A DNA stretch of 23,636 nucleotides from Nemertoderma westbladi (GCA_032718475.1 JAUCBJ010005943.1:1-23636), one strand, 5' to 3'; numbered from the stretch's first letter, positions 8,741 through 18,522 are shown. Notes: a model not told the origin generated them from the sequence alone. Made by a program: numbers and translations.

Positions 8741-9932
8741 GTGAGGAAATTTCACAATACTGTATTACTGTATAATAATAATGTATTAATTAGATCTCGA
8801 AATGGTATAGTGGTTGCGAATATGTAGGCCTATACCAGGCAGATAGTGGGGGACTTTAAACTCAATCAAAATTCATCCCACTCCAGGGGAAAATCGACTC
8901 AAATTAATGTTGATTAATCACAAAAATAACCTGTTCTATTGACTTTCGTTTATTGTTTAAAATAACGTGCCACTGTAACCTGGTCCTTTCCCTTAATTGA
9001 TACATTAACGTTGAGACGAATTATTAATTCGCCGAGATGCTTGTTACAAATTCTCTGTTACCAGTCATGAATCCGTATGACCAGTTGTGACCATTGAATC
9101 TAAGCACCCAGGTACAAATTCGAATTGCTTGTTACATGTTGGCACCAGGTTACGAATTCATATTCCTGGTTATGAATCGGAGTGCCTGGGGTCGCAGTTA
9201 TGAATTGGATTGAGTACCGTTTTACAAATCTTAGTTTCTGGTTACAAATCTATTTGTAACCTTTAAATTTGTAATTTGTCTATCTGAGTTTCAAGTTCCA
9301 TTACCAGCGATTTTCATTCCAAATCCATGTTTGAAAATTGCGTTTATTATGTTGTAATTAATTTTATATGGTTTTCATTATGATCATGCCATAAAAACTG
9401 CTTTATAAAATGCGTTTAAACATTTAAATGTTTTTCAACCGGGTGATAAATATTTTTCACCGTTGTGCAAAACATTTTAACTAATGTACATATTGGCCGC
9501 TATCAGCCAGGGTAGTATATTTTACATTTTTATTGTCCAGTTCTTTTATTCCAATACCACGCGTGATTCAGTTAATACATGGGATTGATTGCTTCAGCAG
9601 CTACTAGCTGCTGAAACATAGCCTTCTATACACACATATATACAGCTATGTGTAGCTATGTGTTGAAATATCTAACAAACAATGATACCGGTAGTAGAAA
9701 CTGATAGTATTTGCTCATTGCGCAGTCGCAGTCGCTACAGTACAACAAACTAAACTGAAATATGTCGTATTGTACCGGTAATCTTAATAAATTATTGTCA
9801 TTAGGTAATTGCAATGTAATAATATGAATGCAAAATTTAATTCTGTTAATAATATTTGTATTAATGACTGTAATAATAATTAGGCCTAATATTAATAATA
9901 TTTTTGTTATACAAATTTTTGTTCTTTTCTAG
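8741..9932 (+). other. TOGARAM1: TOGARAM1 intron, 1192 bp
   Basis: The intron runs from donor GTGAGG (8741) to acceptor TTGTTCTTTTCTAG (ends 9932), phase 1. It contains a half-copy of the foldback family at 8840-9036, exact TAGGCCTA at 8825 and 9881, and repeated GGTTACAAAT/GTTACGAATT-type words at about 9045-9260 that suggest a degenerate local repeat. There is also a hairpin at 9593-9615 (arms TTCAGCAGCT / AGCTGCTGAA, loop ACT). No coding content is seen. Confidence 0.75.
8840..9036 (+). mobile_element. Half-copy (one arm) of the 7272-7729 foldback family
   Basis: It starts CAGATAGTGGGGG and continues AATCAAAATTCATCCC, CTCCAGGGGAAAATCGACT, ATAACCTGTTCTATTGACTT and CCCTTAATTGATACATTAAC, ending near TTATTAATTCG. 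It matches the left arm of the foldback element in the same orientation and the right arm when that is reversed. The second arm is absent, so it is either a solo arm or a deletion product. Confidence 0.75.
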
Positions 9933-11449
9933 ATGGCGATGTTTACGAGTTAATCCTTTCGTTGGTTCGCAAACTCCCGGACTCTGACGACGAGACAATG
10001 ACGTCATTAGTTCTGGCCCTGCGTCGTCTCCGGTCGACAATCGGAGTTCCTATATTCGACGGCTACGTCGCCAAACTGAGCGACTCGTTGCAGCGCGCTT
10101 ACTATCGCGCGGTTGCTACAGACAACCAGCGACCTTCCGACCCTCTTCCAATAGAAACCGAGTCGCCGTACGTTGATTTAGTCTCATCCGAAACCATAGA
10201 AGATAATAGCACCTCGAAGGAAAGTTCTAACGTTTCCTCTATAAATAAAAATAAATCGAATTCATTTCATAAAATAACTTCTTTACCTGAGATTATCGGC
10301 AGTACAAATAATAATAATTCCGATCGCTCTGAGCGGCTGGATTCTGGAATACGCGACGAATCCACGTCGCTCGCGGTTTACTTGAGTCGGGAAGCCTCGC
10401 GAATCTACGACACGGACGTGGCCCGGATCTACGACGGGGAGTCCACCGAGCGATTCTTCGGGTTCCTCCCGAGTCGGACGTTGGCTCTCCTCCGGGACCC
10501 CAACTGGAAGACCCGTTCCCGCGGCCTCGCCGACGCGCAGCACCGCCTCCGCTCCGCCGTCGATCTATCCGGACTCGCGCAACACGCCGCCGCATTCTCC
10601 GAATTTCTTAACGAACTCCTCGATGACGTTAACTTTAAGATCGCGGTCGCCGCTCTCGAGACTTACAACGTGTTCGTAGAGCGAGTGGATCCGGTCTCCG
10701 TGAAGGCGAACCTCGTCTCCATCGTCGAGGGTCTCGGGAAGCGGTTCGTCGACAACAAGAAGGTCATCCGTCGTGCCAATATGAAGGTTTTTATGGCGTT
10801 GATGCAGGTTCTCACTCCTCGAGCAGTCCTAAAGGTTCTACACGATTCCTTCCTGCAGCACAAAAACCCGCGAGTTCGGGAGGAATCCCTCAACGTGACC
10901 ATCGCCGCGCTGCTGAAGTTCCCGAGTTACGACTTCGACTTGGCGGAGTTGGCCAGTCACGTCTCCTCCACCTGCCTCGCCGACACAAAGCGACGTGTCC
11001 GCCAGGTGGCGCTCGACTTGCTCGCGTTGGTCGGGTTGGCGATGGGTCCTGGTCGTGCCGAGGTCGCCATGGAGACAGCGGTTGCGTCGATCCCGGAACC
11101 AGGCGCCGTGGACGCGGTTTCCGCGCGGTTGTCTCGTCGTGCGATGCCGCGACTCGACACCGACGGTCTGGTCGTCTGCGCGTTCGAGATCCCCCAGACC
11201 CTGAGCTCAGTCGCCCCGGTGGGTTTGCAACCCGACGATTTCGCGTGGATTCTCCGGGGTTCCGGCGGGGTGGGCGGCTCGGCCCGATTGAGTCGCCGGG
11301 GATCCCTCTCCGAGTCAGGCAGCCCCGTTACCCCGCCGGACACTCCGCTCTCCGTCTCCTCGCTGGGACACCCGGCCGCTCGGAAAGTACTCAGCGCCGG
11401 TGCCGTGGTTACCGGGAAAACGAACTTCCCCTGGGAGAAACCACTCGGG
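9933..11449 (+). CDS. TOGARAM1: TOGARAM1 large exon: end of TOG1, linker, complete TOG2
   Basis: The acceptor TTCTTTTCTAG|AT joins the previous exon in phase 1 (split GAT). The exon runs 505 whole codons to CTCGGG|GTAAGT, phase 0. It starts with the last TOG1 helices (GDVYELILSLVRKLP, LALRRLRSTIG, YVAKLSDSLQRAYYRA). A Ser/Asn-rich linker follows at about 10118-10447. TOG2 spans about 10448-11095: FGFLPSRTLALLRDPNWK, ELLDDVNFKIAVAALE, GLGKRFVDNKKVIRRANMK, LQHKNPRVREESLNV and DTKRRVRQVALDLLAL. These are the intra-HEAT loops that contact tubulin. After TOG2 come AVSARLSRRAMPRL, a Ser/Pro tail (GSPVTPPDTPLSVSS, likely phosphorylated) and the family-specific RKVLSAG...FPWE block. That block has a close vertebrate TOGARAM1 counterpart and identifies this paralogue. 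The TOG2 half is markedly GC-rich compared with its introns. Confidence 0.96.
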
Positions 11450-11498
11450 GTAAGTGTAGCATTATTGGTACTAATAGTTAGTTACGTTAAGTGTGTAC

Positions 11499-11574
11499 AA
11501 AAATATCGTAATGTTCCATAAAGTTGAAAAGTATATCGCACTGTTTATAAAGTAGGATAATATATTGCACTATG
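11499..11574 (+). repeat. Left part of a 30-bp tandem repeat
   Basis: There is a partial unit at 11499-11513, then units 11514-11543 and 11544-11574. Each has CATAAAG or TATAAAG followed by ATATCGCA/ATATTGCA-like and ACTG/ATG endings. Closely related units reappear at 16380-16441, after the LINE and G-rich repeats. Confidence 0.7.
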
Positions 11575-11584
11575 CTACTACTTC

Positions 11585-13260
11585 TAGGTTGAGCGAGCTC
11601 GGACAGTGGGAATGAGATCGATTCTACATAGTTGTCGCAATTTCGTTTCTCCCAAGTCTTGAATCCTTTTCAATTTGGTCTAAACATGTCATAGCCGGTC
11701 GTCCACGACTACGCTTTCCATGAGTTGGTTGCCAGAAAAGTAGATCTGGTAAGACCTCGTCTTTTCTTCTCCAGCAGCAGTGCCCACTGAATCTTAATCT
11801 GCGTTCACGGAGGGTGGTTGATACAGGTGGTATTGTACCCTAAACCTCGGCGTTTGTCATGTGTTGTCTCCAGCTGATGTTTAGGGCTGCCCTTAGTAGT
11901 CTTGTGTAGCAACCATCAATTCATTGTTCAAGTAATTTCGCCTTTGTTACCTCCGTATAACATTGCAGTTTACACTATGGCTCGAAAGAACTTGCGACAA
12001 CTCGTAGAAAGTCTTCTCCAGATGCCTGGAGAGGTCTGATTTCCCTGATGGAATCCATTTTTTTTAAACCTACCCAATACCTATGCCTTTGGTTTCCTGA
12101 CTCCTTAGTGGATCATCATTTCATGTGTTGTATTAGGTTTTGGTGGCAATTATATGCAATCCAAACTCCTTTTCACTTTGTTCATTTAGTAGTTGTGTTT
12201 GTGCATCTGCTAACGAAATAGAACGCAGGACGCAATGTCATTCGCAAACTAGTTGCCTGTGACTGTATAAGCAGGTTTTCTGTTGCTTCAGCGTTCTTGT
12301 AGTGTGATTCCCAGATCTTCTCCCTTTGTGGCCGTCCTCACATCTTAATTCGCAATCCAATACAATTATGAATAGTAATGGTGCCAATGTGTCGATTAAA
12401 AAAAGGAAAACACACCAACGTACCGACGTGTAGTCGGTACGTTGGTGTGATTTACGTGTTTTTAATAATACCTATATAGTATATATCCATTGATAAAGGC
12501 CTGTAAGCCGTAATATTTGGTATAACTTTAATTTTGTGTCACCTGAAAAAAGATCAAACTCCCCCACCACATTATTTAGTCCAAATTGGTGGTGGCTTTT
12601 CCCCTTTCAGCATGCGTTTGCAAATATCCAATAATGGTGTGTTCAGCACTCCTGTTTTCCAAACCTCTGTATAGGGATTTCATCTAACCCACTCGCTGTA
12701 TGATTGGACACGCTTTTGATGCTTCTTTGGAGTTCGGCAGGTGTAATACTAATAGTAATATTGATTATTTATCAAGCGCTTTTCTATGCTCGGCATTCTC
12801 AAAGCTTTTTATTATTATTCCCCAGCAATGCGAGGTAGTGTACAGTCCCAAGTTTCTGTGGGTAGCTCCTTGTCATATATTTTCCTTGTAGGACTGACCT
12901 CGATTTTTGATGGCGGCCAAAGCAAATTGCTAAAGTTATCTTTCCATTTCCCAATACGTTCTTCATGACTATCAGCTTTATCGGCGCCCCTTGGCACAAC
13001 TTTTCGTCCAGATACCCAATTTACAGTTTACCATGTAAGTCTTGATTGTTGCTGTCCTGTATGTGAGCTTTATCCTGAATGTACTCCTCTCTTCTGGCTG
13101 GTGTTGTTGGCCAATTTAAGATCTTCCTTAGCTTTTTCAACCTTATTAATGTTTTCGGCAGTTGGTTGTTCAGTTTTTACTTGTTCACTATGCCTCGCAG
13201 TTTAATCTTGCTGTTCCTCCACTTTTGTGGTGTTTGTTGATATCAGATAACTGTAGTTGT
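11585..13260 (-). pseudogene. Decayed non-LTR retrotransposon (LINE) ORF2, reverse-transcriptase to C-terminus
   Basis: Read on the minus strand, recognisable ORF2 pieces follow in order. First is REEYIQDK-like and GKWKDNF (about 13080-12940). Next come ELQRSIKSV and the conserved RT block SGLDEIP (about 12670-12740). The catalytic box region follows, where the usual FADD reads FAND (about 12245-12255), and then QTQLLNEQSEKEFGLHI. The C-terminal block is GCYTRLLRAALNISW (about 11870-11920), TTLRERRLRFSGHC (about 11780-11825) and HGKRSRGRPAM (about 11690-11730). Multiple stops, frame changes and a missing stretch between the two RT parts show it is dead. It lies antisense inside a TOGARAM1 intron. 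The clade cannot be fixed by eye; it is of the endonuclease-bearing LINE type with the RLRFxGHC tail. Confidence 0.85.
12411..12449. repeat. Perfect 17-bp inverted repeat, 5-nt loop, inside the LINE relic
   Basis: The arms CACACCAACGTACCGAC (12411-12427) and its complement (12433-12449) surround the loop GTGTA. The flanks AAAA and TTT can extend the stem after one mismatch. It sits between the two preserved halves of the LINE reverse transcriptase, where ORF2 sequence is missing. It may be a small foldback insertion or a deletion scar. Confidence 0.9.
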
Positions 13261-13363
13261 CGTTCTTCAAACTCTCCTTGATTGCTGCTGCCCAAGCAAG
13301 TTGCTGAAGCGTATTGTGGCGCAACAATGCCATAATTGTATCACTGTTTTTCCTCTCGCATAA

Positions 13364-13430
13364 TTTATGGACATCCCGAAAATAATTTTTGGACGTCCCA
13401 AAATTAATTTATGGATGTCCCGAAATTATA
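13364..13430 (+). repeat. Three-copy 22-bp tandem repeat
   Basis: Units start at 13364, 13386 and 13408. Each is built around TGGACATCCCGAAAAT, TGGACGTCCCAAAATT or TGGATGTCCCGAAATT. A single similar word, CTGGACGTCCGAAATT, occurs far away at about 3515-3530. No function is evident. Confidence 0.75.
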
Positions 13431-13439
13431 ATTGAGTCA

Positions 13440-14035
13440 CCCATTACTACTCTGATTGGTTTGTTGATAGTCAGCTGATTTTCAGCTGATCACCTATGCT
13501 GTACATGATATAATAATTATAACCAACTACACGAAGTGAGACCTTCGCGCAGCACGTGGCATAAACTTATGTTAAGTGTCAACTCGAAAGAATTACAAAC
13601 AAAATATAAGCAGATGTCCCCTAATCACTTTTACCACCCAGAGACTGCAGACGACAGAAGACCACACAAAACTCATCCAGAATATATGTGCCAGGTATCA
13701 ATCAGGAAGAAAGGATTATATACAATCATACAAAAGGGTTAAAGGTTTTCATTTCAGTCGTTTATAAAATGTTTTAATTTCAGCCCACTAGCGGTAGACT
13801 GGAGAATTGCCGAGGGATTACCGTCCTACAAAGAAGCATCCAGTTTTATGTTACTTTGAACCGTGACGATTGAACCGATCTTACCCGCCTTTTGGACCGT
13901 TTCCTCGTGTTTTTACAAAAAACACACACCGCCACTCGATTCAGAGCATCTTGTTCCCCCTTATTCGATTGTTTCTAGCCCAACAATTTTTCGCGCACCA
14001 ACCATATTCTGCCACAGTAGAAATGATCTTTCCAT
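13440..14035. other. Intronic DNA between LINE fragments
   Basis: No gene is supported. Two overlapping short plus-strand frames (13536-13742 and 13576-13767) and one at 13863-14096 have no recognisable domain. A second copy of LINE sequence begins at about 14036, so part of this stretch is probably LINE-derived and too decayed to read. Confidence 0.4.
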
Positions 14036-14115
14036 AAGCGCCCCGTCGCATAAGTTTCCCGTCCAGATACATCTCATTTACAGTTTGCCAGATTAAGTCT
14101 TGACTGTTGTTTGTG
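14036..14115 (-). mobile_element. Second fragment of the same LINE ORF2 region
   Basis: This stretch is a diverged copy of 12977-13052 in the same orientation, sharing CCGTCCAGATAC and AAGTCTTGACTGTTG-like words. On the minus strand it reads NNSQDLIWQTVNEMYLDGK, which resembles the WxxVNEISGRK-type linker between endonuclease and reverse transcriptase in such LINEs. It ends near the C-rich cluster. Confidence 0.6.
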
Positions 14116-14151
14116 AGGGAGAGAGAGCATTTGCCCTATACATTCACAGCT

Positions 14152-14325
14152 GGTGTCCGGACACCCCCCCCCCCCCCCGGACACTTCCCCCCGACAGTTT
14201 CCCCCCGTTCAAGTAGGACACCCCCCCCCCGGACAGTCCCCCCCCCCCCGTTCTAATAGGACACTTCCCCCCGGACACATTTCCCCCAGACACTCCCCCC
14301 CCCCCCCCCCCGGACACTTCCTCCC
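14152..14325 (+). repeat. C-run cluster (minisatellite-like) with GGACA spacers
   Basis: It opens with the palindrome GGTGTCCGGACACC (14152-14165). Runs of 6 to 18 C follow, separated by GGACACTT, GACAGTTT, GTTCAAGTAGGACA and GTTCTAATAGGACA. The C15 tract is at 14164-14178 and a longer C tract is near 14294-14311. The complementary G-run version with the same spacers lies at 16231-16365. Run lengths may be unreliable in any assembly. The frame read across it on the minus strand (Gly/Ser repeats) is an artefact of the runs. Confidence 0.85.
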
Positions 14326-14339
14326 CGACTCTTCTTGAT

Positions 14340-15577
14340 TTCGCACATTCGTATTTTTCATTTTGTAAGGTAAACGGACCGCTTGTATCCATTAAAAGTT
14401 GTATCCAATTTTCCTTTCTTAGCTCAGAAAGTGATCTTTTGCATCCCGATTTCACATTTTGTATCCAAGTTTTATTTATGGATTTAATCAATGCAATTAT
14501 ATTGTATTGTTTGCTAATCTTTAATCAATTAACTAGAAAGCCAGCAAGCGGGCGGGAAGGAGCCCGGGGGAAGAATCCTATTTACAAGACTATTACAAAT
14601 AAACCTTGTCGGTCAGCAGTAAGTAAACTAAACAATTGTCTAAACTATAAGGCGTGGGGCTAGCTGACTTTGTGGCTGTCCCACATAATAAAAAATGAAA
14701 CTTTGCTATGACAACACACCCGGTTCTTTTAAATTTGCGTGATTTGAGTTTTATGCTCGCACCACTATTTGTAAGAAATGTTAAAACTTATCTTACAGTA
14801 TGCCAATGTAGTAATGGTATTAAAATATAATTAAATTAATTTACACTATTAATGCTTCAGCTAAAAAATGATGCTAATCCTATGTAATAAAAAAATAAGA
14901 ATATTATTTTTAAGAACTTTCTACATATATCTATACAAAATAATCAGCCCAATGATTCGTGGAATAATAATATAATCCTACTGCAGTGGTATATTTTATT
15001 TTGTTTATTGACAACTCAACTATTTTCTGTCTATCCCTGAGAGCTGATAAAGGATGTGTAGACTCAGCCAGCAGCCAGCAGCAGGAGGGGTGTAGTCAAG
15101 AAATTCTGCCATTGATGGAATTCTATCTCAGACAGCCCTGCACTCAACCATTCCTACACAGCTAGCTGCTGCAGCAGCTCAGGGAGGAGTTGTTACTTTA
15201 CCATTGCTTTTAATTTCGCGACAAAATAATTTCAAAAAACGAAATATATCGAATACCACACATAGAATCGATCTGATATTTTGTAACGCGATTATGAACC
15301 ACCAAAGCAATTAATTTACTTTTAAAATTTCAACAAAATCGCCAGGCAGGAAGTGCCTGAACCTTGTTAATTATCAGTCAGTCAGTCAGTCAGTGTTATA
15401 CAGTATATCCTGAGATTTTTACAGTAAGTATCCCGCCTGTCGAGCGGGCTCCTAATTAGATGACCTATAAATTCAATCCCCCGAATGAAATACAGTTTTT
15501 TTTTTTACTAAAGAGTTATAATAATTAATTGTTTTAATTATAGGTATTATTATCTAATTGTTTTCTTCAAATTGTAG
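14340..15577. other. Intronic DNA, no gene
   Basis: No coding frame or RNA gene is supported here. A tetranucleotide run (CAGT) of five copies occurs at 15375-15394. Around 15068-15190 there are several CAGC/GCTG words (for example GCTAGCTGCTGCAGCAGCTC) that can pair with one another. The remainder is AT-rich. Confidence 0.5.
15375..15394 (+). repeat. (CAGT)5 microsatellite
   Basis: Five uninterrupted CAGT units lie in the intron. No coding context is present. Confidence 0.9.
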
Positions 15578-15640
15578 CAGATGGGGATGAATATTATTGA
15601 TGCAATCAAAACTATACCTCTCCAGGGGAAAATCGACATG
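15578..15640 (+). mobile_element. Short terminal fragment of the foldback family
   Basis: CAGATGGGG is followed by GATGCAATCAAAACTATACC and CTCCAGGGGAAAATCGAC, in the order seen at the outer end of the foldback arms at 7272 and 8840. Similarity stops soon after GAAAATCGAC, so only the outer 60 bp or so remain. Confidence 0.65.
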
Positions 15641-15874
15641 CGTCGACCTGTATTCTGTGTTCAGCATTTCATATTGAAGCTAATTAAATTTCCTGGTTAC
15701 TTGCGATATTTTTATTAGGATTTTGTTGAATTATATAATATTGTAGTAATTTTTATATTAATTTGGATAACATTCAACGCAGTTCTAATTTAGGCTTAGT
15801 CAATTTATTATCTGATGATACAAACACGAATTAATAATTTCAAAATGGTCTTAAAGTCTTTCACCACGGGCCAA

Positions 15875-16117
15875 GAAGCGGGGGTTTGGGGGCGGCAGCC
15901 CCCAATAAAAGAAGCGGGGGTTTGGGGCGGCAGCCTCCAACAAAAGAAACGGGGATTTGGGGGCGGCAGCGATAAACAAAAGAAGCGGGGGTTTGGGGGC
16001 GGCAGCGATAAACAAAAGAAGCGGGGTTTGGGGGCGGCAGCGATAAACAAAAGAAGCGGGGTTTGGGGGCGGCAGCGATAAACAAAAGAAGCGGGGGTTT
16101 GGGGGCGGCAGCCCGCA
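15875..16117 (+). repeat. G-rich 35/36-bp minisatellite, seven units
   Basis: Units begin at 15875, 15911, 15946, 15982, 16018, 16053 and 16088. Each starts GAAGCGGGG or GAAACGGGG, runs through TTTGGGGGCGGCAGC and in most units ends GATAAACAAAA. The mix of 35- and 36-bp spacing breaks any reading frame between units, so the Gly-rich frames on either strand are not genes. Paired runs of GGGGG could form G-quadruplexes on the plus strand. Confidence 0.92.
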
Positions 16118-16230
16118 ATATCTTGACTAATCTTGAAAATTCTTGACTAGATAAAACTTGTCCTGTAGCCATCTGTAATGTTTATGTAAATCATTGCTTT
16201 GATGCCAGATTAATTTTAACACTTTAACTA

Positions 16231-16365
16231 GGGGGGGGGGGGGGGTGGTGTCCGGCGGGGAAGTGTCCTACTTGGGCGTGGGGGGGGGGGAGTGTCCGGG
16301 GGGAAGTATCCTACTTGGGCGGGGGTAAGTTTCTCGGGGGGGGCACTGTCCGGGGGGGAAGTGAC
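16231..16365 (+). repeat. G-run cluster, inverted counterpart of the 14152 C-run cluster
   Basis: G15 at 16231-16245 is followed by GGTGTCCGGCGGGGAAGTG, TCCTACTTGGGCG and further G runs with AAGTGTCC/AAGTATCC spacers. The words GGAAGTGTCC and GTCCTACTTG are the reverse complements of those in the 14152-14325 cluster. The two clusters therefore face each other across about 1.9 kb. Confidence 0.85.
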
Positions 16366-16379
16366 CTAGATCCACACAG

Positions 16380-16441
16380 CTCCATAAAGTTAGACGATAT
16401 TTCGCAATGTACCATAAAGTTGTAAAATATGACCCTCTATG
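16380..16441 (+). repeat. Right part of the 30-bp tandem repeat
   Basis: The units 16380-16409 and 16410-16441 each carry CCATAAAGTT, then AAATAT/GATATT, then an ATG-like end. They match the units at 11514-11574. The 4.8 kb between holds LINE relics and G-rich repeats. Confidence 0.7.
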
Positions 16442-18356
16442 ACTGTGACATAATTAAGTACTCACTAATAAAATGTTTTTTTGCGATTGAAACATGTTAA
16501 ACATTGGCTGTTGTTAGTTCAATTTAAATGTTTCTATGCCATTAATTAAATACAATAAACATAACCATGTCGCCTATAATCCTATTGTGTAGCAACCGAG
16601 GTCTGGAAACATTTTTCTCTAGTAAATATCCACCGGGTTTGTCCCTGAAGGTATTCATACCGCATTGTCTAAGTGGGTAAGTGGGTTAACTGACACCTAC
16701 CTGGAATATCTTGGCAACTTCGATTCTTTAATCTCTTTGTTTCTATATACTTCACCCACACCTGGGTAGCCCAATGCATTTCAACTAATCAACACAAAAC
16801 ATTAATTATTTTATTATATCGCCTAGGTTGTATGGGAATGCCACATTTATAACTATTGCACCACCGTTTTATTTTATTGGCTACCTTTTGAGATTTGAAT
16901 GAAAGTTAATATTTGTTAAACTTGCTGAAGTTACTCGTGTGAGTATTTCATTGAATTTATATGGACACATGAGCTTTTCACAATGATAAATTATAATGAT
17001 GTGAATTCTTCTGAAATATCATACATATCATACCTTTAGTTCTTATTAAAATAAATAATTTTATTGGTCTGGACTCTGCAAGACATTCTTACTTTATTTT
17101 ACAACTTTTTTTTTACAGCGGCTTTATATAATTGCGGTAAGTTTTCGGTCGCAGTCGCTGCTCATGTAACACATAATGTATCCTGAGAGTTTATCCAATT
17201 GAGTTAACTCTTTCATCCGTGGCCTAAGGATACTCTACTGCTATTAGTCAGCTAATTCTCGCTTTATTAGAATCGTATATTTCTGGTTGATCGGGTTGTT
17301 GTGGGAGGGAGAGAATGTCTCACTGAATATGTAATATATTAATTTTGAGTTGCATTTTTTTATGTTATATAAGCCAATGCTATATAATGTTTTGTTTCTC
17401 TAGGTTACCTATTTTATTAAGCGGCTACAGTATCCATCGCTAAACCCACGAACTATTTTCTATTTTTTCAAACACAATTTGTAGGCCTGGTACTTTCAGC
17501 AACGAGTAACCTTCTGCATACTTTCTAACAATGTTCTATGACGGTACATAACTAGTTGTCTATTTTTAAGTTACTCAATTTAAAATATATAAACTTATCA
17601 TTTTCATATAATTGATAGTATTTGATTGCTTGTGGTATAAAGTTATTCGGAATTATCACAGGGACTTCGGTAAGTTCTAGCTAAAATGTAACATACAGAA
17701 TATTCTGGATATTTTTTCCAGAAAATTTAACTTAGTTTTTTTTATAACTTTGCTTTGAATGTCTACCAACCACATCTTTTATGGTTTTTATGTAATACTA
17801 GCAGGCAATACCCGAGACATGTTACCCGGTATTTCCCGCTACCGGCATAGGCCTAATGGCGTACTGGTACCGGTATAGGCCTACTGACGTACCGGTACCC
17901 AGTACCGGTACCGAACGTGAATTAAACTTTTCGAAAAGTGGCCTATAACGACCGCTGGTTAAAGTTATACACACATGCCAAGTCCCAGCGCAATCCCTCG
18001 GCCCGTTTTGGAGGAGTTCGAACACACAGAGAGAGAGAGAATTTGATTTTTATAGGTATAGATGAAGTCGATACACTGAAACTTTGGTTGGGGTTTGGAA
18101 TGTTTTGGACAATATTGTCTAGAAGGAGATTTTCTCTTAAATATTGATATAAATTCCAGAGATGTAATTTGTTATTCCTTATTTGTCACCTTCAACCAAG
18201 AGATTTATTCGTGAGTTCGGCGTATCCAGGAATATGAGTTCTGTAAATCTCTATTAGGTCTATATACAAAAATATATTAAAAAATAATTATAATTTTTCT
18301 GTTACCCGGAAAACCCATTAGCTCCTTACTCGTAATATTTAACTTGGGTTTCTAAA

Positions 18357-18386
18357 AGACCAGAAATATCCTGCTATTTCTGGTCT
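18357..18386. repeat. 12-bp perfect hairpin in intron
   Basis: The arms AGACCAGAAATA (18357-18368) and TATTTCTGGTCT (18375-18386) flank the 6-nt loop TCCTGC. It could be a small RNA fold or a decayed inverted repeat. The arm length is short for a microRNA precursor. Confidence 0.85.
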
Positions 18387-18522
18387 ATTTTTATACGTGT
18401 AAATTTTGTGTAACGTAAATGTGCAAGGATTTGTAATCATCTAACGATTTTGTTTTTACTATATTTTTTTGGTATAATATTTTAAATAATGTAATTATGG
18501 TCCTGATATTGTACTGAAACAA

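Noticed and set aside
8803-8813. TGGTATAGTGG resembling a tRNA A-box (possible SINE head)
   Set aside because: No B-box such as GGTTCGAATCC follows at the right distance and no cloverleaf can be drawn. It is adjacent to a foldback arm, so it is probably chance.
10283-11343. Several antisense and alternate frames over the large TOGARAM1 exon
   Set aside because: They are Arg/Gly-rich shadows produced by GC-rich codons of TOG2. None has splice support or family resemblance.
14144-14491. 115-codon minus-strand and 61-codon plus-strand frames with Gly or Pro repeats
   Set aside because: They are translations of C/G homopolymer runs and would change with any run-length error. No start context or domain is present.
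15808-16172. Gly-rich or Pro-rich frames across the G-rich minisatellite
   Set aside because: Unit lengths alternate between 35 and 36 bp, so the frame shifts between units. This is repeat DNA, not a silk-like or antifreeze-like protein gene.
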